64,000 bases of DNA, from contig LR746276.1 of NCBI GenBank assembly GCA_902729315.2, positions 2,501-66,500 on the forward strand, written 5' to 3'. The DNA comes from Spirodela intermedia (taxonomy: Eukaryota; Streptophyta; Magnoliopsida; Alismatales; Araceae). Below the pieces are notes generated by a model. It saw only the letters and a list, made by a program, of their open reading frames with translations, made no database searches and was not told where the DNA came from. The stretch's first letter is position 1. Every line of letters starts with the position of its first letter. Shown here piece by piece: positions 33,501 through 46,077 of this stretch. The translations under genes were made by a program, and so were the position numbers.

Positions 33501-36300
33501 GACAATTCGACGACCCACTTCATTGATCTCTAGACTTCACGAGAAGATCTAGAGATTGCCCACGTCGTCTTTGTCCAAGGAGAGCCTTCGAGGCCATGGA
33601 CACTGCACGACGATCCTCTTGAATGCTCAGGATTCCAGTGCATCGCTGACACATCGTTGTCACGACGCCGAAACTCTGTGTTCCTGCTTTCAATTTAATT
33701 TACGCTTCATTTAATGATATTTTGTATGATTTTAATTTACCAAACTATACTTCGTTCAATTACGATTCTTCCGACTTTTACAGATCTTAATTTGATTAAT
33801 TAAGTCATCTGTAATCGCTTATGTAAGAATCGTCGGATGAAACTCTATTTCCGCCTAATTCGCGTTCGCCGGGAGTTGACGTCATCCTGACGTCCGCACC
33901 CTTATTTCCTTTTTTTTGTGAATTTTAAATATATTTCCTTTTTATTTCCTAGTATAAAACTCATAAGAAAATCGTATTCATTGAGAAAAATTCTAAATAA
34001 TTACCATATATTATATTACATCCCTGTGATTGACCTAGAAAATTACCGCTATTTTTGGAATTTTTATTAAATTATAATTGATATATTTATTTAGAAATAC
34101 TTCTAAATATCTGAAAATTCGTATTTTCTAGTTTTATAAATTTTATATTTGCGTGATTTAATATACAACGACTGAGTCATGTCAATCCCTCACCCGAGTG
34201 ATCAATCAAGAATTTATCCGACCATACTACTCGAAGAGGGGTTGTCCAATCATCTCACACTCCCTCTTTGCTGATGATGCGATACTTTTCCTCAATGGAT
34301 GTGAGACATCTATTAGAAGGCTCATGAGTATTATCTCGAGGTATGAGCGAGCTGCAGGTCAACTCGTAAATGCCTCGAAAAATAGCTTCATAGTAGGCCT
34401 TTCTACCCCCATAGGGATCATACAACGCATCTAGGGCCTAACGGAGTTCTCTCGTGGACACTTACTTTTTGACTATTTAGGATGTCCTATCTTCCTCGGC
34501 CGTAGGCGCATACACTATTTTGACGCCTTAGTGGGCAAGTTGAGGAAGAAACTAGCGAGATGGAAGTTACAGCCTCTATCCCCTGGAGGACGGATCTAGT
34601 TGATACGCCATATCCTCATGAGCATGCCATTACACCTTTTGGCAGTCTATGAGGTACCAGACACCGTCTTACAAACTATTAGACGGATATCCACGTCCTT
34701 CTTTTAGGATGGACAATTTGAGGGACCTCGTCGCCAACACCGAGTTTCTTGGGAGAAAGCATGTTGACCTACGGATGAGGGTGGCCTAGATATTAGGCGC
34801 CCTCAAGATGTACTCAACATGTTTCAAAAGAAACTCATTTGGAGGATGAAGACCACACCATCGGTGCTAAGCTCTTTTGTGTTAGCCAAATATGATGAGT
34901 GGGCTCGACGGCCAGCCAACATCAAAGGAGTCAAACGATGGGTAGACTGACAGCGACATTGGTTGGAGATGGTACCCCTTATTCGTTGGCGAGTGAGGCG
35001 AGGCGCGATCAGTGTCTGATACGACACTTGGCTAGAGGACACACCATTGGCTTGTTTTACCACTTTCACATCCTCTTGGCCTTGCTTGACGGTAGCCCAG
35101 CTTCTCCAAGGAGACACTCGTCTACTTATTGAGAGGCATGGACTACTGTCAGACTTGTTACCAACCATCACCATGATTGAGACGAGTTTTACTGAGAACC
35201 AACTCATTTGAACACTTACCATAGATGGCAATTTCTCTTGTAGCTCCTCTTGGGAACACTTTAAAAACCACTCCCCAAAGATATTTTGGGGAAATCTCAT
35301 ATGGCATCCGGCCATCACACCTCGTGTTTCGTTCTTCCTGTGGAAGTTCATGCATCGAGGACTACCCATAGATGATCGAGTGATTGTCACCGATCAGGAG
35401 GTGGAAAGGAGATGTCATTGTTGCTCCATCACGACGGACGAAAGTATAGAACATCTATTTTTCCATAGTGATATTGTTATCGAGTGTTGACGTCAACTTC
35501 TAGCGAATTGGCTTCCAATGCTCTCATACAGACCTACAAGATCACCACTAAAGGTCTTTAGGAGAGTCATTGACTCACCAACGAGTGTCAAGGTTAGTCC
35601 TTTCAGCTGTATCTCCATAGCATATATGTTATGGGAAATATAGAAGAGACGTAACTCATCTCGATTTGTAGGCCAAGTGATGCGTGTTACAGAGATTATA
35701 AGGCACGTAACACAATGGCTTCAGAGTACTCATTCCTTAGTGCCAAACAAAACGAAACGCACGTGTTCTATTTGTGAGGCTTTTGGGCTTTGGGGACTTC
35801 ATATCATACCTACACAAACTTGGACTATTATCCGATCTATTAGATGGACACCACCGAAGGCTGGATGGTAGAAACTCAATGTCGATGGAGCATCTCAAGG
35901 CAACCTAGGACCATCTGGAGGAGGAGGTATCTTACGTGATATTACAGGATGCATTCTCTTTGTCTTTTCGAACTTTTATAATATACGAACTAATACTATG
36001 GCAGAAGCTATAGCAATATAGGATGGTTTGCTTCTTTGTGAGGAGCAAAATATTACTAATATTGTCTTAGAATATGATTCCAAAATGTTAGTGGACATGT
36101 TACGTGCAAACTCTTGTCCTCATTGGAGGCTCAAGAATATTTGGGTAGACATTATGCAATGTCGAGGATGCATCACAACTATTACGCATCAGTTCTGAAA
36201 AGGGAATTAGACAGCTGACGCCCTTGCTACGCGTGGAGTCAAATCGCATTAGAGGACAGTCTTCTCTTTTTGGCAGGACATGCCCCTCAAAGCCCGAGGT
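30588..36300 (+). pseudogene. LINE A ORF2 (endonuclease - RT - RNase H), interrupted
   Basis: Starts at ATG 30588 four bases after ORF1 ends. Endonuclease: WNCRGIGN, VIYASHRS, LAGDFNYV and SDHTPILIL (30600-31270), matching the N, D, N and SDH positions of the EEP fold. RT: EEIKEVVFSM (31886 on), KLDMEKAFDRIEWSFL (32302), RGLRQGDLLSPTLFIL (32480), then the solo LTR, then ISHSLFADDAILFL (34250), the FADD active site. RNase H: LNVDGASQG, TMAEAIAI, LEYDSKMLVDML (35875-36100), TADALATR. Stops occur throughout (for example after GNLKT, in MMV*DL and before KLNVDG). Not functional. Confidence 0.88.
32551..34184 (+). mobile_element. Solo LTR, family S copy 3, nested in LINE A
   Basis: TGATAAGTCTTCATTATCAT at the left, ACTGAGTCATGTCA at the right, 1634 bases. 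Target duplication ATCAC (32546-32550) / ATCCC (34185-34189), one mismatch. Excising it rejoins the RT frame as VFSRSL-TRVINQEFIRP, aligned with copy B at 42705. Contains a TATATAT motif near 32980. It postdates LINE A. Confidence 0.92.
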
Positions 36301-37683
36301 GCTCATAGACTTGAGCGACTCGGCATACCTTCTTTACGCATACACCACACTCCACTACCAACTCTTCCACAGTAGTAGCATATTACTTGGAGGAGATCAA
36401 GGGTGGTTACTATTGGCCACTGAAGACCACAATAGAGATATAGGTACGTATTTCTTTTATTTCTGTTTTCAGGTCTGTCACAAGCCACAACCATTACATC
36501 ATCATGGCGCTCATCCCATACCACTGATATGGAATGTACTTTGCCTATCAGCACAAGACGAATAATAAGGCACATCGTAATCCACTCGAGTACACTACTT
36601 CTAATCATTACTCTCCTCATAATCACCTCACGTCTATTATTTATCACCCTTAAGTAGTGAGGATATAGAACTATCAGCACATGTTGGCATTTACCCAAAC
36701 TAGTTGTGAATCACCAACTTAGCACTTCTCTCAAGATCTCATTAGTACCATCAGCTAACTTGAACCTATGAGAAGGTAAGGATCTATATCCATACGATTG
36801 ACCCTCTCTCCTCTTTCTCTCTCTCGATTCTCTATTTCTTTCTCCCTCCCTTTCTCTCTTTTGAAAAAAAAAAAAAAAAAGAGCCTACTTCTCTTCTCAA
36901 CATCACTAGCCCATCATAGATAATTAGTGGAGGGTGAAGGAAAGGGCCTTCAAAAAAAAAAAAGTAGGCAACCTACTTTCCTTCCCTTAATCACTAACCT
37001 AATACTTCAAAGGAAATTACTCTTGTACACCAAATAATGGACATTAGTAGAGGGTGAAAGAAGAGGCCCTCAAGGAGAGAGAAAGAAGAGAGAGAGAATA
37101 AGGAAAAAGAAAAGACTTAGAAAAAAAGACCAAGTCATTCTTCATGGGGTAAAAGGTCTCTTACCTACTTAGAGGAAGTACGACAACTAATTGTACTAAC
37201 AAGATCTTGGACAGAGGGATTAAATATGTGCAACACTAGGAAGATAAGTTCATATTTTGGTTTATTGTCATGCTTCAGCATAGTTCTATCTTCCTCACTA
37301 CCTTAATCATTCTTTTCTCACCACATTATATCATTTTATTTATTTCTTAGAACCACTTACTACAGCAAACTCTTGTCTTGTAAGAACACCTCATAACGCA
37401 CAACATGGAGGTCTACACGTCTTACTACTGTTGAGCAGATCTTTCAACTTTTATGAACTTAAAAGCTCCTTCAACCTAATGCAAATCAACTGTCTTCTTT
37501 AAATATGATGAGCGTACTAGAGTCTATCTCTAATATTATCACATCCCCTCTTCAAAAGAGGTCTTTAATTCTCCATGTCATCCTCGCCCCTTGTGCGAAT
37601 GAGATCTCACTTATGTAACCTCAGAATGAGGTCAAACTTTTATCACTCAATCAAATTTTCTTTCTTTAAAAAAAAAAAAAAAA
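36301..37683 (+). other. LINE A 3' UTR and poly(A) tail
   Basis: Aligns with 44882-46077 of copy B. Contains short internal duplications around 'attagtggagggtgaaggaa' and A-rich tracts (36865-36881, 36952-36963), and ends in A16 at 37668-37683. Confidence 0.85.
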
Positions 37684-37701
37684 CTCTAAACCTCAAAACC
37701 C
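37684..37701. repeat. Telomere-like string between LINE A tail and LINE B
   Basis: After A16, the bases ctctaaacctcaaaaccc read as two to three mutated CCCTAAA units. Confidence 0.5.
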
Positions 37702-38122
37702 GGCATTTGTTCAACTTTTTTCTCTCTCCTCGCAAGAGCTTCTCTTTCTTTACCTTCAACTGACCTCCATCTGAAATGGCGATATTTTTTTCGTGTGACT
37801 TCTGATCGCGCTGAAATCAGTTCCATTGGATTTGGAAGGCCAAAATCTATCAACTTCGAGCTATTAATCGTCGAAAATAGTGGATTGAAGCCTTCGTTGT
37901 CGGGATTTCTTCATTGAGAGGTATTTTTCTGGACTTTTCGTTCTAAAGGTAATATCTCTCTCGTTACTTGAACCAAGTTTAATATTTTTAAATCATTTGA
38001 ATCGTATTTCTGTGCTCTATATTTTTCTCTTCTTCACCATCTTCATCTGATGCTTACTTGATGAGTAAATTAGAGATTTCATCGGCAGACTCATGTCCCC
38101 CAGATGAAAAAATGAGGGAAGC

Positions 38123-40753
38123 ATGCGACCGAATAGGAAACCGCCACGTGGGGACGACTCGTCCGCGGCGATAAAACGCCATCCGAGGAACCTATTGATG
38201 ACCCGGACATTGGGGCAGTCAATGGGCGGAACGGCCGCCTTGAGAAAGGCAGTGATTCACCGTTGGCCCACGTCCCCTCGGTTTCCGCAAACAAGGGAAT
38301 GGCTCTTGAGCCATTCCCTCGCTCTGCGGGAAAGGGAGAGGGCACGTGGCGCCGTCTCCCCTGACCTCACCGTTAATCGTGAGATTAACGGTGAGGATCG
38401 ACGAGAGGAAAAGGCCGACGATGTGGGGGCGGTGTCAGCTGACGTGGACTCGTCAGCTTCGGTCCTTGATCTGACCGTTAATCTTGCGATCAACGGACAG
38501 GAGGGAGCCGAGATAAAGGCGCCGCATTCTGCTGATGCCGTTAGCTCGGTCCTCGTACCCATGGCGTCCCCCCCAGCAGAGGCTGACGCGGACTCGTCAG
38601 CTTCCGGAGAAAAGGCGTCAGGTGGCGGCTTTTCCTCGGAATCGACTCTTCATCATCTGACCGTTGATCTTGAGATCAACGGACAGGAGGAAGCCGAGAT
38701 AAAGGCGCTGCATTCTGTCGATGCCGTCACTTCGGTCCTGACAGCCAACGCATCCCCGCTAGCGGGGGCTGACGAGGGCGGCGCCACTATGGCTGAGGCA
38801 TCAACACTCAAGGCCGCGAAACCCAAGGATGTCCGGGCCCAAGCACATGTGCGGCCCATTACTGCCAAAGTAAGACCTATGCGGGCAGAGCCAGTCCAGA
38901 TCCAAACTCAAGCCTCAGCCATACTAATCCAGCCCACACAAATTCCTAATATGTCGGCTCAGCCCACTCAAACCTTAGCCCAGACTTAGGCCCAGCAACT
39001 TACAAGAACACAGTCAACTCCTACAACTCAGAACACACACCGAGCTCCATTACTCCCTATGTATACTACGAACCTCTTACCACAAGATTATATTGAGGAA
39101 GAAAGAATGAGAATAGTCTCATTCTTTTCGAACGAGGTCTCTCAGCTAGCTGAGGCATTTCAATTTGCATTGATTAGACGTTTTACCACAAAACGTCCCC
39201 ATTTAGATGACATCTAGAAAATATATTTAGCCCCTAGACATTTTTAGATAAATGTAGCCATTAGTGCTCATGATTACCAGAGTGTCTTCATCCAATTCGA
39301 GCTCGAGGCTGACTATCGGAAAGCCTGGAGCCGGACTACATGGGAGATTCAAAATGCCATTATGTACACTCATAGATGGACCCCATATCTTGACGGCACC
39401 TCTCGAGGGAAACAACCCCACTCCACTCTAGTTTGGATAGGTTTTCCGAGCGTGCCAGTACATCTATTCATGCTCAAGGCACTTGAGTCCTTGGCAAATG
39501 TAGTCGGAACATTTATACGCCTAAATCCAGGTGTTAAAATGTTCAATCGTCTAGGATATGCCCGCATATGTGTCGAGTTAGACCTCTTAGCCCCCCTTCA
39601 GCATATGATTATTATGCAGAATAGGGATGAGAAAATCTACCAAAATATTATATATGAGATATTACTTCATTTCTGCACACATTATATGGTTTTTGGACAC
39701 ACTATTCACATATGTCGACAAAAAAATACTTCATCATTGTCAGGGTCTGCTTCTCTTCACTTACCACCCCTCTCATATGACGACTATATTATTGAGGCAA
39801 GAAAGACTACGTCTAGTCGTCGTCCTACACCGACCTCACATATTCCATCCCGACCATCAACATTCTAGGCTAGTACCCTACTAATAGGTTCTCACAAGAC
39901 AGCTCCACTTACTCTGGCGACACATTTTATTCCTTGAGCATCTACTTCCACCCGTAAAAGGAGGAAGATGGTAGCACGAAAATCACCTCTTGTCTCAGTA
40001 GACATAGGAAAGATAGCCTAGACGTCAAATGCTTTCGATGCTCTCAGTACTTTGATTGAGGAGACTAATAGTGTTCCTACTATAGGGAAAGGTGACAGCC
40101 CATGAGTTCGACGATGCTCCCCTAAACGGGGAATTACTACTACTACTACTTTACCCTCAACCAGTCTCTCTCCATCCACTAGACTTCCTAAACCTATTAC
40201 TTCTATGACGTCAACTATCCCCACTTCACCCATTACACCCGCTCTAGTCACCCGTCCTCCATCACCTATTTGCAACATAATACCTAGCATCGCACCCCCC
40301 CACACCACACCTTGCACATCCTCTCAGCCCCCTCCATCACCTGATGCGGTCCTTGATATGACCCCAACAGACACCTCCCCATCAGACCCCCCATGCCTTT
40401 CCCCTTCTGATCCTCCTTTTCCACCCCACCCTCTAGATCCTCCTTTGACCACACCTCTAAAGACCTTGACAGAGAGCGATCTTAGACAAGGCTTGGAGAT
40501 TGATGACATTTTAGCGAGCCCTAGTAGGGGAGAATGCTCGACAAATTGTCGAGTCATCTCCTTATCATCTTCAAGGGCGGACACTAGTGGGCGCTCTACA
40601 TTGAGTGTTGAGGACTCTGGATCTGAGACATCATCTGGCTATCCTATTGAGGGCTTTGACCTTAAGAGAGGGTACCAAATAGAAGCAGTCGATAGAGCCT
40701 CACGACAATGTTCTCCCTACGTCACGAGGTCTAGGGCTCGTGACAATAGATAG
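38123..40753 (+). pseudogene. LINE B ORF1 (gag-like, 877-codon frame)
   Basis: One reading frame from ATG 38123 to the stop at 40751, broken by internal stops at 38987, about 39216, 39246, 39866, 39938, 40019 and 40103. N-terminal 290 codons: acidic, Ala/Ser-rich, with a motif repeated three times (LTVNREINGEDRREE, LTVNLAINGQEGAEIKA, LTVDLEINGQEEAEIKA). Then DUF4283 (about 39080-39600: FQFALIRRF, FELEADYRKAW, STLVWIGFPSVPVHLF), a zinc knuckle with its second cysteine replaced by tyrosine (CTHYMVFGHTIHICRQ), then a Pro/Thr/Ser-rich tail. It stands four bases upstream of ORF2. The N-terminal repeat region is not something I know from standard plant LINE ORF1. Confidence 0.85.
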
Positions 40754-40758
40754 TGCCC

Positions 40759-43700
40759 ATGATACCCAGCCTTGTTTGGAAATGTCAAGGGTTGGTCAAC
40801 CTCGAAACATAGTCTCATATCATTGAACTCATTAATAAGTGCCGACTATGCCTAGTCGGGCTTATTGAACTAATGATTCCATCAGATCATATTTATCTAT
40901 TGCTTAGACGCTTAGGTATGGATCACTTCCACTCTAACCTTACAAATCACATCTGATTGTTCTGGAAGAGCCTTTACTCTCTAAGGTTACTTATTGAGGG
41001 GCCACAACATGTCACGATGAAGGTACTTGGTTCTAGCCAAGAGTTTATATTCTCTATTATTTATGCTTCACATAGACGCCAAGATCGTGAAACTCTTTGG
41101 AAAGATCTAGTATGATATACATAGGATTATCCCATACTAGTTGATTCTCCTTGGTTCATAGCTAGAGATTTCAACTACATACGTAGAGTCACTGAACGTC
41201 AAGGGGGGCAGATCCCTCGAACCTATCATATGGAGATGTTCAATGATTTTATTTTTCACGCAGCCTTCATAGGGCCTCTTATTTTTGGCGAGGTTTGGAC
41301 GTGGTGTAACGAGAGACAAGGAGGTGCAAGGATATATGAGTGCATCAATCATTGCTTCACTAATAACATTGTATTAATGTAATGTCTCATATTAGTCATA
41401 CTCTTACTCTACTATAAGTCAGATCACACGCCGATTCTTATTATCCTTGACTCGAGAGCTAGTTCTCTTAGACCTTCTTTTAGGTTTCAAAATATGTGGA
41501 CTTGACACAAAGGCTTCCAGAGCTTTGTGCATAGTCATTGGCATAGAGATATCTCTAACTCTCCTATGGAGAACCTCAGTTACAAACTAAGGAATCTCAA
41601 ACTCCACCTTAAATGGTGGAACTGACATGTATACGGAAATATACACACTCAGGTGGAGGATTTGAAGAAGGAGCTAGTAGATGTTGAGAGGCAACTACAA
41701 GTTCAATGGAGTGACACTACTTGGGAGAGACGAGTTCGAATGAACGAGCAACTAACGGAGGCCGCGCGAGGACATGAGATATACTATCTCCAAAAATCAC
41801 ACATCCAATGGTTGCGTGAGGGTGATAAAAACACACGTTTCTTTCATGCCTTGATCACACATCAATCTCGATCTGATTATACATCTCTTTTAGAGGTGTA
41901 TGATCATGACACATCCTGTATGCAAGAGGCAAGAATTGCATACTTTCGTACCCTCCTTTCCTCTCAGTCAATTGAAATCTCTGAGGATATCCTCTCATCA
42001 ATTCCATCTTTAGTCACCCACCAAGAGATAGAAGACATCATGACCATACCTACTAGAGAAGTGATCTGAAATGTAGTCTTCTCGATGAGTAGGAACCGAG
42101 CACCTAGAATGGTTTCCCAGCTGATTTTTATACATCATGTTGGGACATAGTTGGAATAGATATAGTACATGCCATCAAGGAATTCTTCCGCCGCAAAGTC
42201 TTTCCATGAAGTTGGAAAGCCACCTTTATTACCCTCATCCCAAAGGTGACTAACCTAACCTCTTTTAAAGACTTTCGGCCCATCAGTCTTTGAAATGTAT
42301 GTTATAAGGTTGTATCTAAGATCATTACAGCACGACTAAGGACTTTTCTTGATCGGCTCATATCTCCGGAGCAATGCGGATTTGTCAAGGGACGTACATT
42401 CACGATAACATCATGTTAGTTCATAAACTAACACAGTCTCTTGATCAAAACATTCGTGGTTCTAATGTTATCATCAAACTAGACATGGAAAAGGCTTTTG
42501 ATAGAATCGAGTGGAAATTCCTCACTGAAGTACTTTGACACTTCGGATTCACCGATGAGTTCATCGACTTAGTTGATGCATGCGTTAGGGAGAATCACTT
42601 CTCCCTACTGGTGAATGGCACTTCCACTCCTTTCTTCACTGCCACACGAGGCTTACGGCAAGGTGATCCATTATCACCCACTCTCTTCATATTAGTTGAA
42701 AAAGTCTTTAGTAGAACCCTCTCTCGAGCAATATCACGTAGACTTATTCAACTATATCATTTAAAGCGGGATTGCCTGATCATATCACATTCTTTATTTG
42801 CCGATGACGTTATACTCTTCCTTAATGAATATGAGGCATCCATTAAGAGACTCATGACTATTGTCTCGAGCTACGAGTGGGCCACAGGTCAACTCATTAA
42901 TATCTTGAAGAGTAGCTTTATAGTGGCATCTTCTACCACCATTAGCACCATATGCCATATACAAGATATAACAAGATTCTCACGTAGACATTTACCTTTT
43001 GATTACCTTGGATGTTCTATCTTCCTTGGATGCACTCGGATTCATTATTTTGATACCCTTTTGTACAAGTTGAGGAAGAAACTTGCCGGATGGAAACTTC
43101 AGCTTCTATCCTCAGGAGGTCACATTCAGCTGATACGTCATGTCCTCATGAGTATGCCATTACATCTACTAGTAGTACATGAGGTACCGGATACCGTCTC
43201 ACAATCTGTGAGGCTGATATGTACCTCTTTTTTGTGGGATGGCCAACTCGACGGACCTCATCACCAACGACAAGTTTCTTGAAAGAAAGTATGCCGACCG
43301 ACGGTAGAGGGTGGACTAGGGATTAGACGTCCTGAAGACATACTTGACATGCTTCAGAAGAAACTCGTATGGCGGATGAGGACGACGAGATCAATCTTAG
43401 GGACCTTTGTGTCTGCCAAATATGACGAGTGGGCTAACCAATTGGCAGACATAAAAGGAGGGAAGCAGTGGGTGGATTGGTAGAGACATTGGCTTCAAAT
43501 GAAACCTTTAATCCGGTGGCGTGTGGGACAAGGCACTATCAATGCCTGGTACAACACTTGGCTTGCAAATACCCCTTTGGCATCCTATATCTCCTTCACG
43601 CCATCTTGGCCCTGACTCATGGTGGTCCAACTTCTCGAGGGGGATACTAAACTACTCATCGAGCAGCATGGTCTCTCCCTAGATTTATTACCCAAGATCT

Positions 43701-44881
43701 CATTAATAGAGCTGAGCCCTAAGGATGATGAGGCCATTTGGACTCTCACCTTTGATGGGAGTTTCTCTTGTAGTTCTTCTTGGAACTATTTTAGAAACCA
43801 ATCCCTAAAACAAGTTTAGGGAAATCTTATTGGGCATCATACTATCATACCTCGAGTCTCTTTCTTCATGTGAAAATTGATGTACCGAGGACTCCCTACT
43901 GATGACCGTATGACCATCATTAGACACCACATATGTTCTAGGTGTCATTGTTGTCACACCACTCTAAGAAACAAAACTATAGATCACTTATTTTTTCATA
44001 GTGTCGTTGCTTTGGAATGTTGGAACCAACTCTTAAGGAATTGGTCACCCGCTTTTCATCATCCTCCATCTCTCACACCCCTAGAGATCTTCAGGAGAGT
44101 CTTTGATTCATGACAGAGCACTAGGGGTAACCCCTACCTACGTATTTCCATAGCATACATGTTATGGAAGATATGAAAGGGGCGAAATCTATCTCGTTTT
44201 GCAAGATGATCGATGCGTGCCTTAAAGAATATGAGGCATGTCACACAATGGCTACAGAGTGTCCATCCTCTAATGTCGTTTGTCACCACACGCTTGGCCT
44301 CTATTTGTGAGGCACTCAAGACTTGGGGAATTCCAACATTACAGACCTATACACAAATCACTATGTGAACTATCTATTAGAGACCACCGTTGATAGGACA
44401 CCTGAAGCTCAATGTGGATGGGGCAGCACATGAGAACCCTGGACTTGCAGGGGGAGGAGGCAACTTACGAGACCATACAAGAAGTATTATCTTTGCCTTT
44501 TCTCACTACTACAACGTTCAGACTAACACAGTAGCGGAGGCTATGGCAATCCACGATGGTCTGCTCCTCTATGAGGAATGCAACCTTCATGGTATTGTCC
44601 TAGAATCCGACTCTAGAGTGTTAGTTGAAATGTTACGTGTAGGTACTTGCTCTCATTGGCGACTTAGGAGCACCTGGATGGATATCATGTGTTGTCGTGA
44701 GAAGATCAATGCGATCACACACCAGCTATGCGAGGGGAATCAGACTGCAAACACACTTGCTACACATGCAGTATGCACTCATCTAAGACATGTTTTCACC
44801 TCTTGGTAGGATATTCCTGTAGAAGCTCGAGGTAGACACCGTTTAGAACGACTCGGTATACCAGCACTATGCATTGGGTGA
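40759..44881 (+). pseudogene. LINE B ORF2 (endonuclease - RT - RNase H)
   Basis: Endonuclease: starts MIPSLVWKCQGLVNLET, where the canonical WNCRG is changed to WKCQG; then IIYASHRR, IARDFNYI (G-D to R-D) and SDHTPILII near 41420. RT: IIKLDMEKAFDRIEWKFL (42470), RGLRQGDPLSPTLFIL (42648) and SHSLFADDVILFL (42788). zf-RVT region with CSRCHCCHTTLRNKTIDHLF (43935). RNase H at 44396-44775: LNVDGAAHENPG, TVAEAMAI, LESDSRVLVEML, and GNQTANTLAT, in which the usual final Asp (A-D) is Asn. Frame broken near 42104 (deletion relative to copy A) and by several stops. Endonuclease, one RNase H residue and frame are all lost. Confidence 0.88.
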
Positions 44882-46066
44882 AAGCTTCTACCTGCCACAC
44901 TTAGGTAGTGGGGTATCGCTTAGAGTAATTCAACGTCGACGTCAACACAAGACGAACGACAAAGCACATCACAATCCACCCGGGTACACCACTTCCAATC
45001 ATTACTCTCCTCATAATCATCTCACTTCTACTATCTATCACCCTCAAATAGTGAGGACACATAACTATTAGCACATGCTAGCATCTGCCCACTTTTGAAC
45101 TATAGGTCTATAGCACATCAAACTTGCCAAATTAGTTGTAAATTGCCAACTTAGCACCTCTTTCAAGATCTCATTAGTACCATTAGTCAGCTTGAACCCA
45201 TGAGAAGGTAAGGATTTATATCCATAGGATTGACCCTCTCTCCTCTCTCTCTTTCTCGATTCTCTATTTCTTTCTCCCTTCCTTTCTCTCTCTTCAAAAA
45301 AAAAAAGAAAAAAAAAAAGAAAATAGGTAGCCTACTTCTTTTCCCGAAATCACTAGCCTATCATAGACGATTAGTGGAGGGTGAGGGAAAAGGTCCTCAT
45401 AAAAAAAAAAAACCTACTTCCCTTCCCCTAATCACTAGCCAAATCATGGGCATTAGTGGAGGGTGAAAGAAGAGGCCCTCAACAAAACAAACAAAAAAAA
45501 AAAAGAGAGAGAGAGAGAATAAGAGAAAAGAAAAGGGTTAGAAAAAGAGACCAAGTCTTTCTTCGTGGGGTGAAAGGTCACCTACCTACTTAGAGGAAGT
45601 ACGGCAACTGATGGTACTAACAAAATCTTGACCAGAGGGATTAGGCGCATGCAACACTAGGAAGGCAAGTTCATATTTGGGCTTATTGTCATGCTCTAGC
45701 ATAGTTTTGTACTCCTCACTATCCTAACCATTCTTCTCTCACCTACTTTATATTATTTATTTATTTCTTATAACCACTTACTATAGCAAACTCCTGTCTT
45801 TGTAAGAACACCTCATGGTGCACAATATGGAGGTCTACACGTCTACTACTGTTGAGCGGATCTTCCAACTTCATGAACTCAATGGCTCTTTTAGTCCACT
45901 ACAAATCAGTCGCCTTCTTCAAACATTATGAGCGTAGTGGAGTCTATCTCCACTATTATCCATAATCCTCTCCCCCATCTCATCCTCGTCCTTTGTGCGA
46001 ATGAGATCTCACTTATGTAACCTCAAAATGAGGTCAAACTTCTAGCACTCAATCAATTTTTATTTT
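44882..46066 (+). other. LINE B 3' UTR
   Basis: Parallel to 36301-37667. Carries A-rich tracts at 45294-45322, 45398-45412 and 45493-45505 and duplicated 'attagtggagggtgaa' words. Confidence 0.85.
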
Positions 46067-46077
46067 AAAAAAAAAAA

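Larger units (their letters stand above)
29345..37683 (+). mobile_element. LINE copy A, 5'-truncated and 5'-inverted, split by a solo LTR
   Basis: A non-LTR retrotransposon of the plant L1-like type: partial ORF1 (DUF4283 tail, zinc knuckle), ORF2 (endonuclease, RT, zinc-binding region, C-terminal RNase H), about 1.3 kb of 3' UTR and a 16-base poly(A) at 37668-37683. Most of it parallels copy B (39496-46077). The 5' end is an inverted 55-bp piece: bases 29345-29399 are the reverse complement of the ORF1 segment seen forward in copy B at about 39389-39442, and the forward element starts at 29397. A solo LTR sits at 32551-34184 inside RT. Stops are scattered through both ORFs. Confidence 0.92.
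37684..46077 (+). mobile_element. LINE copy B, near full length
   Basis: Same family as copy A, in the same orientation and starting at or just after its tail. Order: 5' UTR (about 37702-38122), ORF1 (38123-40753), ORF2 (40759-44881), 3' UTR, poly(A) 46067-46077. It retains the ORF1 N-terminus that copy A lost, so it is the best representative in the window. ORF1 has seven or so in-frame stops and no net frameshift; ORF2 has stops and at least one frameshift near 42104. The exact 5' end is uncertain because no other copy covers it. Directly after the tail come three perfect CCCTAAA units. Confidence 0.9.
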
